Assembly: GCF_963082655.1 (NCBI RefSeq)
Contig: NC_081555.1
Span: 149,966,005 to 150,030,004 of the forward strand
Direction: 5' to 3'
DNA: 64,000 nucleotides
Source of the DNA: Stomoxys calcitrans
Lineage: Eukaryota; Arthropoda; Insecta; Diptera; Muscidae
Each line of letters begins with the position of its first letter. The stretch's first letter is position 1. The position numbers and the translations under genes were made by a program. The notes below the pieces were generated by a model, which saw only the letters and a program-made list of their open reading frames with translations, made no database searches and was not told where the DNA came from. Below are positions 57,611 to 64,000 of this stretch, one piece after another.

Positions 57611-58075
57611 AAAGGTGGTCTCATTTGTACAACAACCACAAATCAAGCTGATCGACGTTTTGCCAACACACACAAGGAACGTTTGTGTGTATTCGTGTGC
57701 GTACATGAGCGGAGAATATGCGAGAAAGAAGATAACAACAAAGGGAATGAAAACAAAAATCTGACATCCTAATACCGTCAAACCTGGCAGGCTGTTAACA
57801 GCTGTTTGCATGAGACCACCTTTTTAAATCCGCCTTGGTGGTCTCATTTGTACAAGGGAATGAAAACAAAAATCTGACATCCTAATACCGTCAAACCTGG
57901 CAGGCTGTTAACAGCTGTTTGCATGAGACCACCTTTTTAAATCCGCCTTGGTGGTCTCATTTGTACAACAACAATTAATAATATGGTGTAATCCGCCATC
58001 AAGCTGATCGACGTTTTGCCAACACACATAAAGAAATTTGTATGCGTGTGTGCCCTCCAAACATTTTCTATCGTG
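57611..58075. mobile_element. Cluster of GGTGGTCTC MITEs, three copies head to tail
   Basis: Copy one (57611-57824) starts AAAGGTGGTCTCATTTGTAC and ends TGAGACCACCTTTTT. Copy two (57836-57936) has the same ends but lacks most of the middle. Copy three (57948-58075) has the left part only. The junction TTAAATCCGCCTTGGTGGTC is shared. The interior holds GAGAATATGCGAGAAAGAAG. Further copies lie at 61394-61610, about 58735-58860 and 29166-29243. Confidence 0.7.
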
Positions 58076-58369
58076 CGAGTCACTAAATCTGCACTCACGG
58101 AAGTTGAAAACAATCTCAGGCGATATCATTTTTTACTCTAATAAGTGTCTCGGTACGGGAGAAAACGTTCCACTTGGCAATATATACCCATGAGTGACTA
58201 AATAGGGACTAAAAAAAGTGCAAAATTCGATTATCAACGTCATTAATAAAAATAAATTTTTATTTGCTAATGTTTTTTTTTTACCTTCTAGAGTGAGGCT
58301 TATTTTATTTCTCTTTCTAATTTATTTATTTTCCAAATCAGGATTAATAATCGAAGATTTTATTTGCAA

Positions 58370-58450
58370 TGATTTTCCCTGACTGGGATTTGAACAGCCA
58401 ACCTTACGATTGTGAGGCTTATGCTATCGCTCTGTGCTACCGGCCTTTCT
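58370..58450 (-). repeat. tRNA-like sequence (SINE head or tRNA pseudogene)
   Basis: In minus reading: GCCGGTAGCACAGAGCGATA (A-box-like), TAAGCCTCACAATCGTAAGG in anticodon-arm position, and GGCTGTTCAAATCCC (B-box-like). The head differs from the SINE at 63184. The expected acceptor-stem pairing is poor, so I do not call a functional tRNA. Confidence 0.45.
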
Positions 58451-58734
58451 TCACTACAGAAGGCTAAGTTAACATACATTCTCTTGTTTGGGCTTTTTTG
58501 AGTTAGCGTCCAAAACAACAACAAAAAATCTATTTTTAAATTTGTAGCAATAACAGTTGATTATGAGAAACTAATTAGCGAAACATAAATGATAGAATTC
58601 CGACAGTAATGTATTTTGTTGTTGTAAATCATGAAATCTCTACAAACTATCATACAAAAGGATCTAAAAAGTGACTATTCTGGGAGGGAGTGAGAAAGTC
58701 ACTTCCAAATGTTTGGAGGGTGTATACGTGTGCG

Positions 58735-59110
58735 TACACTAACAGAGAATATGCGAGAAAGAAGATAACAACAAAGATAATTCAAATAAAAATCTGTCTT
58801 CTTAATACAGTCAAAGCTGGCCGGCTGCTTACAGATGTTCGCGTCAGACCACCTTTTTAAATCCTCCTTGCTTTTGAGTAACGGGGTGAGTATGGGAGCT
58901 ATATCAGATTATTTACCGATTTGGACTATATTTGACGTAGACAGAAGTCATTGTGGAAAATTTCAGCCAAATCGGTTAAGAATTGTGCTCTTGAAGGGCA
59001 TAAAAAGTCTTGCTCAGAGATAGGTTTACATGTTAGCTAATAGACCGAATTCAACCAAATTCACCATATATGATGAGAGTCATTACAGAAGACATTATGC
59101 CATCTAAAGG
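58735..59110. repeat. MITE right part followed by a second-class array monomer
   Basis: 58735-58860 matches the right part of the GGTGGTCTC MITE (AGAATATGCGAGAAAGAAGA ... GTCAGACCACCTTTTT). 58885-59100 is one decayed monomer (GGGAGCTATATCAGATTATT, AATTTCAGCCAAATCGG). Confidence 0.55.
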
Positions 59111-59553
59111 CGCTATTACACGGCATGTAGAAGTCTTATGACATGTCACTTTTTGTATTCACATGTAATTTAAAATGTTTGTTAAAATTGTCAATTTACA
59201 TACGATTCATCATTTTTGTTATCACACCTGTATGTTATTTTCGTATGACATAACCTAAAAATTTAAGCAAAGGCAGATTTTTTTTATGCGTAATAGTTGT
59301 TAATGTTGGTTAAATCATAATTTTGTGAAAACAATTTAATTTGGGGTTACTTTCATTCGACTGACAACAAAAACCGCTGATTTATTTTTGTTTTTGTCAG
59401 AAGGAATAGAGCACGCTCTAATTGAAAAAATTCCATGTGCTATTTTGAAAAGTGATTTTCATATGTTAGTTTCGTTTGTATCACACGACATGTAAAACTC
59501 AATATGCGCTAAATTTGACGTCATAAGACAACTACATGCCGTGTAGTAGAGTC
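59108..59553. mobile_element. Foldback element with ~40-bp imperfect inverted ends
   Basis: CTATTACACGGCATGTAG (59113-59130) and CTACATGCCGTGTAGTAG (59532-59549) are inverse with one mismatch. GTCTTATGACATGTCA and TGACGTCATAAGAC extend the pairing. The 400-bp interior has no frame. It is inserted between two pieces of array monomer (GGCGCTATTA / GTCTTAAGGCTCAAGAAGTC). Confidence 0.7.
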
Positions 59554-59554
59554 T

Positions 59555-59821
59555 TAAGGCTCAAGAAGTCAAATCTAGAGATGGCTATATCTAAAAGTGA
59601 ACCAATTTGGCCAATTTACAGTCCCAACTGATCTTTATCAATGACAAGTTTCTGTAAAAAAATTTCGAGAATTTAGCCTAACTCGTTCGGGATGTAGCAT
59701 GCTTTTGGATAGACAAATTTTCCTTTGGTGGAAAGTATAGGTCTGTTCGCGTATTTTTGCAGGAGAGTAAGAGCCATTTTAGTCTCTTTAAAAAATTTGC
59801 AACCAAAAGTACGCGAACGAC
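59555..59821. repeat. Array monomer remnant and second GTTCGCGTAC MITE
   Basis: 59560-59735 continues the monomer interrupted by the foldback element. 59740-59821 is the small MITE: TCTGTTCGCGTATTTTTGCA ... AAAAGTACGCGAACGAC. Confidence 0.55.
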
Positions 59822-59827
59822 TTCTTC

Positions 59828-60160
59828 TAGCAAGAGCCGGTGCCACCCGACTTTTCACTCAAACTCTCCACTCCATACCGTTGATTGTCCACGACTGCAG
59901 TTACAGCTACACCGGATGTAGCATTCCATTGTCCGCAACCTGTGGACGCGCCCGGTAGTTGCAGCTGAGCTTCTCGTAACAGCTATGTACACCACACCGA
60001 TCGGACCTCAATGTTCAATGTGTGGTGCTCACAGCTTTCCCATTGCCGGGAATTGGGAACACATACTGCATGCAAGCGTTTTCCCTTGCCAAAAGGAGTT
60101 AAGGTGGCTGAATCTACCGGATCGTTCTTGGGCAGAATACTTTAGTGTGTAGTATAGAGG
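59828..60160 (+). repeat. Unclassified dispersed repeat, copy 3
   Basis: AGAGCCGGTGCCACCCGACT, CCGCAACCTGTGGACGCGCC and CGGTAGTTGCAGCTGAGCTT align with 36615-36850 in the same orientation. Confidence 0.55.
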
Positions 60161-60404
60161 TTTGCTTCTCCTTCGTCGTCGTAAATGCTGTTGTGGTCTG
60201 CGCGATATGCCACTTTATCTAAAATCCTACTTTTATGGAGCTAGAACTTGAAGATCTAGCCGACATTTCACGGCGGCGGCCGTTTTCTTGATGGTTGGAA
60301 CGGCTGCTGGAAATAGTGCTGATGAAAAGCGACTTATGGATTTATTCGTACTTCGGTGGAGTAAATGCTGCCAAATGTCGCGCCAAGTATTTTTGAAAAA
60401 TTGT

Positions 60405-60495
60405 CCACAAATATTCCATTAAGGAACTGGCAGAAGACTTCTTGCATATAATTGAGTGCCGCCCGATTCTGCTGCGATTCTACTGCCACTTTGCG
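60405..60495 (-). repeat. Diverged SINE tail-like segment
   Basis: ATTCCATTAAGGAACTGGCA and GAGTGCCGCCCGATTCTGCT resemble the inverted SINE tail at 8830-8890, with many changes. Confidence 0.4.
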
Positions 60496-60549
60496 ACAAC
60501 TCTTCATACATATGGGTCTAAGAATATTAAAATATGGGCCACATATTTT

Positions 60550-61380
60550 TAAACCTACCACATATTTTTATACCTATTCTAGAATGCTCATAGTTTGTCA
60601 ATAAAACCGAAAAACGTATGCATATCTTCTATGGTGGGTACATGACATATTTAAACCGGGAGAACCTAACAAAATTTGTACTTTTCTTTGATGAAAAAGT
60701 GAAAAATAATTTCCATACATGTTCGTAAGTAATAAGAAGTGGTACCATTTTTTTTTTATAAAAACATAAAATTCACAATTTTTTATCCTAACTCCCTTTC
60801 ATTTGTTCGCCTATTTTCAGCCAACGTTTCGCCGAGGTTTTTTTTGATATGGAGGTTGACAGCATTCCGCTTGATAAGCTGAACAGAATACTCAGCTTAA
60901 TATTTGGTACCATATATGCATACATTAACTCTTAAGAGGTTAAGCATTTCGAAAGTATACATGTGATTGACTCATTCTAACGGTACTCTTGAAGAATAGC
61001 ACCAAAAGAGAGAATATGTAATTAGTCGTTTTCAGACGTGAGTCAAGTGCAAAAGTGAAGTTAAGACAATATAATAATAGAAAAAATAAATCAAATTTAT
61101 GCCGTGTTTCTCATTCTCCGTTTACATTTTATCGTATCGATATTCTTCTGGTTAAAGGAATTTGGTTTTCTGAATACATATGTATGTATATGCTTATTGC
61201 TTATTCTAACGGTAAACCTTAAACGTGGAGTTACATACTATGCGCACGCATTAAAAATAACTGCAAACAAATCCCAAAAAAGCGACGCGCATAAGTTAAA
61301 GAATTTTCAACTTTGAGGATTGAGCTCAAGCGTCATCTTGTGTTGCCATACGTGGAGTAGTGTTTTTAGGCATCAAAGCA
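60550..61380. other. AT-rich intergenic DNA
   Basis: Includes the second copy (60850-60900) of the 52380-52435 repeat. No gene is supported; a 70-residue hydrophobic frame at 61104-61316 has no recognisable features. Confidence 0.4.
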
Positions 61381-61393
61381 TGGCGAAACAATT

Positions 61394-61610
61394 AAAGGTG
61401 GTCTCATTTGTACTACAACCACAAATCATATGGTGCAATCCGCCATGCTGTCATCAAGCTGGTCGACGTTTTGCCAACATACACAAAGAAATTTATGTGC
61501 GTGTGTGTGTGTATACGTGTTCGTGCAGGAGCAGAGAATATGCGAGAAAGAAGATAACAACAAAGGGAATGTAAACAAAAATCTGCCCTGTTCGCTTGAG
61601 ACCACCTTTT
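61394..61610. mobile_element. GGTGGTCTC MITE, single copy
   Basis: AAAGGTGGTCTCATTTGTAC ... TTGAGACCACCTTTT, about 217 bp. It has AATCCGCCATGCTGTCATCA and a GTGTGTGTGT tract inside. Confidence 0.7.
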
Positions 61611-61982
61611 TAAAAGTGTTATGTTGGCTGATCGCTTTGCTTAACCTTGTTAGGTGAATCCTGCCCAATAACGACAAACCGTTGCAAGTTTACAGTTAGA
61701 AAGCTAAGTCAACTTTTGCGTTGCCATGTGGCAACACCAGTGCAATCCGGAATAATTGTTCGTTTAAAACTAGAAATTAATAGAGGTAGTGATATATTTC
61801 AGTTAAATAATATTAAGATGAGTTCGTTATAGGTCAAACAAAGACAGTTAACAGAATTTGGTGTTAAATATCAATATTAAAACGATACAATTTAATACAA
61901 GAACGAGATTTGGTAAGGAAAATGAAAATATTTTGAAGTAAGGGTTTCATCTCATATGCCAGCTTTTTAAGATACTGATTGC

Positions 61983-62604
61983 TTAAGGGCTCTTTTGTTT
62001 GTCAGTAAAGATGGGATTTTTGATTGTTGTTGTGGCTTGTTTGTAAATAGGATTTCCTCCCTGTAAAAGGAACAAAATATTTGCATTGCTTTAGGACATT
62101 GTTTTTAAATTTCGCTATGTACTTACAGTATCCCATTTGGCATTCATGCGCTCTTTCTCAAATTTAGCAAATTCATGGCGATCATGTATGGTAGTCACTA
62201 GTTTCCAGAACAGCAATATGGCCAAACCCACCAAAACAACAGCGGCTATGACACCCATTATAATGCCTAACATAAAAACTTTCGGTGCACATTCAAGTTT
62301 GTTTTGGGCCACCACCACAATCTTGTTATCTTCATTATTACTATATTTAAATTTGAATTTGCATTCGTTCTCATCATAGAATGTGCACAAATATTCGCCT
62401 TTGCTCTCCTCGATTTCTATCTTATCAACTTCTATGGGTTTGAATAGGGTGCAATTAGTGCGACAATCTTGAGGGTTCTTTAGGGGGCCAGTTTGATATA
62501 CTTGACACTGGGTACAGGCTTTGAGATCAAGACAACGATCAGAACAAGTGGGACATTTTTCACAGTGGTCGCCAAAGAAACGTCCCTCTTCAGTTGATGT
62601 ACAT
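61983..62604 (-). CDS. mys: Beta-integrin C-terminus (beta-PS type), last two exons; gene continues off the right edge
   Basis: Beta-PS (myospheroid) pairs with alpha-PS chains to link extracellular matrix to actin through talin. The penultimate exon (62127-62604) begins inside the last I-EGF repeat (CTSTEEGRFFGDHCEKCPTC) and holds the beta-tail domain (CRTNCTLFKPIEVDKIEIEE, ECKFKFKYS). It then carries one membrane helix (VFMLGIIMGVIAAVVLVGLA) and the membrane-proximal tail, TTIHDRHEFAKFEKERMNAK, WDT. A 66-bp intron (GTAAGT...TTACAG) leads to the last exon (61983-62060): GGNPIYKQATTTIKNPIF, TDKQKSP, stop. The NPIY talin site is intact; the second NPxY is NPIF. The symbol is by similarity, and a paralogue is possible. 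Confidence 0.9.
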
Positions 62605-63183
62605 CTGAAAAACACACATACACATAAACACCAATTACAATTACACAGAAAAAATAAAAATCGATTTTAATCACGAAATTAATTGATCCAAATATTTTTT
62701 TTAAATGAAACTGCTTCAATCACGAAAATGATAATATCTATCACAGTTTTTAAAAAGGTGATTACAAAAATTTTCAATCGAAACGACTTGCATATTTAAT
62801 TAAAAAAATGATTGAACATTTTTGCAATTTCTAATTGATTTTTTAAATGATCCAATTAAAAAATTATTGAATTTTTGACATTTTCAATTAATTTTTTAAT
62901 TGATCCAATTAAAAAAAAAAAATATTAAAATTTTCGAAAAATCCAATTCATTTTTTAATTAAATTTAATGAAAATATTTAAATGTTATATTACAATTTTT
63001 GCGAAAAGCACGTTGTATGGGGCGTTCCCTCGATTTCGATGCAAGTAGGTTCACCTATGTAAAACTTCTGGAACACGAATTTGAGGTAAATTATTGGGTC
63101 CATGATCGCTCCTTAGAAACAAAACACCTACGGGGTTTTTCCCAAAATGAAACGGAAAATATTGTTTTCCGAATTATAAAAGG
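62605..63183. other. Integrin intron, AT-rich with inverted repeats
   Basis: This should be an intron of the integrin gene. It holds runs such as AATTGATTTTTTAAATGATC and AATTAAAAAATTATTGAATT that pair with one another, giving several short hairpins at 62740-62960. No exon was recognised between here and the window's end. Confidence 0.5.
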
Positions 63184-63486
63184 CAACCGTAGCGCAGAGG
63201 TTAGCATATGACGCTGAACGCCTGGGTTCGAATCCTGGCGAGACCATCAGAAAAAATTTTCAGCGGGGGTTTTCCCCTCCTAATGCTGGCAACATTTGTG
63301 AGGTACTATGCCATGTAAAACTTCACTACAAAGAGATGTCGCACTGCGGCACGCCGTTCGCACTCGGCAAAAAAAGGAGTCCCCGTATCATTGAGCTTAA
63401 AACTTGAATCGGACTGCACTCATTGATATGTGAGAAGTTTGCCCCTGTTCGTTAGTGGAATGTTCAGGCGCAAAATTTGCAATTTG
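63184..63486 (+). repeat. tRNA-derived SINE, full length, plus orientation
   Basis: Head GTAGCGCAGAGGTTAGCATA and GGGTTCGAATCCTGGCGAGA give A- and B-box promoter elements. The body has CTAATGCTGGCAACATTTGT, GTCGCACTGCGGCACGCCGT and GAATCGGACTGCACTCATTG, and the tail ends CAAAATTTGCAATTTG. About 8 nt in the anticodon arm (compare TAGCATGTCCGCCTATGACG elsewhere) are missing. Confidence 0.75.
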
Positions 63487-63489
63487 AAT

Positions 63490-63905
63490 TGTAAAAGAAA
63501 GAGTAGCGAGGCAGTAATTTAGGAAAATAAATAAAAAAAAAATTAAACCGATGCTAAAGAAGACGGTATGCTGCTAAGATAGTCGAAGAACTGTTTGTGG
63601 GCAAGTTTTATCTTCTTTTTATAAAGAGTATTTATCAAAATTTTGAGCGGCTAGATGTTTTCAAAAGCGGACAGCTATAACAGTGCTGCAGAGTCTAAAA
63701 AAGTTTCCCATTCCATTAAAAAATTATTGAAAGAACTTACTGCCTAGACAGCTAACATTTTTCTTTTTGACACTCAATTCGCCAGTTGAATGAAGACAGC
63801 TGTTTTCCCTCTATAAAATCAGCTGTTTTCAATAATTGTTTAATTGAAAAAGATTAAATTTTTAATCACATTTTATATATTTTTAATTGAAAATTTCATT
63901 CACAT
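63490..63905. other. AT-rich DNA, probably still integrin intron
   Basis: No exon, repeat family or RNA recognised. GACAGCTGTTTTCCCTCTAT and AATCAGCTGTTTTC repeat a short CAGCTGTTTTC word. Confidence 0.35.
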
Positions 63906-64000
63906 TCACTGTCCCAAATTTCGGCGAAATCGGACAATAAATGCGTTTTTTATGGGCCTAAAACCTTAAATCGAGAGATCGGTCTATATGGCAGCTATAT
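63906..64000 (+). repeat. Start of a 153-bp-type monomer, cut by the window edge
   Basis: TCACTGTCCCAAATTTCGGC, ACAATAAATGCGTTTTTTAT and GAGAGATCGGTCTATATGGC match the class at 34050-34560. Confidence 0.65.

Noticed and set aside
62999..63211. 70-residue plus-strand frame near the SINE
   Set aside because: It lies in what should be an integrin intron, on the opposite strand, and runs into the SINE head. No domain was recognised.
63184..63250. Functional tRNA gene
   Set aside because: It has A and B boxes, but part of the anticodon arm is deleted and it is joined to a SINE body present at several loci.

Overview
The window comes from a nuclear genome of a higher fly, most likely a calyptrate such as a muscid or calliphorid. 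The evidence is: spliced genes with GT-AG introns (several under 100 bp); coding sequence close to Drosophila orthologues for glucosidase II alpha, tektin, Fuzzy, UPF2 and beta-PS integrin; and very heavy loading with transposons and tandem arrays. Nothing bacterial or organellar is present. The species is not fixed by the sequence alone.

Genes, left to right. Glucosidase II alpha (minus strand, 13135-23184, six exons, 919 aa): intron 5 is filled by a 29-bp minisatellite and intron 3 (5.3 kb) is packed with retroelement pieces. A tektin (minus, 28368-33029, six exons, 507 aa) has a LINE copy ending next to its poly(A) signal. Fuzzy is a single-exon 400-aa gene (minus, 48733-49935). UPF2 (plus, 52859-56654) has five exons and 1181 aa. 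The last two exons of a beta-integrin lie on the minus strand at 61983-62604; its 5' part lies beyond the right edge. The genes are unrelated in function (ER glycoprotein quality control, ciliary/flagellar microtubules, planar polarity/ciliogenesis, nonsense-mediated decay, adhesion) and form no operon or pathway.

The remaining ~80 % is mostly repeats. (1) Degenerate arrays occur in at least three sequence classes that share a period of about 153 bp (0.64-4.0, 4.78-7.5, 8.2-8.7, 9.7-11.6, 33.6-35.9, 38.0-40.4 kb and fragments). Each is bounded by a conserved head and tail, as a mobile element would be. (2) Two non-LTR (Jockey-like) families are present in many broken copies, plus short derivatives of family 1 that keep only its 5' end and its CAA-rich 3' tail. 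(3) There are five mariner-type MITEs with TTGGGTTGCCC termini, a deleted Tc1/mariner-type transposase gene folded into a ~195-bp inverted repeat, a tRNA-derived SINE, and three other foldback/MITE families. (4) Helitron-like elements carry internal ~125-bp repeats. (5) An AT-rich array has a ~316-bp higher-order unit (44.5-46.25 kb).

The signals most worth pursuing are the strictly 153-bp hairpin-bearing arrays, the intronic minisatellite whose transcribed strand repeats donor-like and acceptor-like splice signals, the short LINE-derived elements with an intact target duplication, and the unusual integrin cytoplasmic tail. Exon borders were read by eye from splice consensus, phase and protein continuity. 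Family names rest on recognition, not on a database search.
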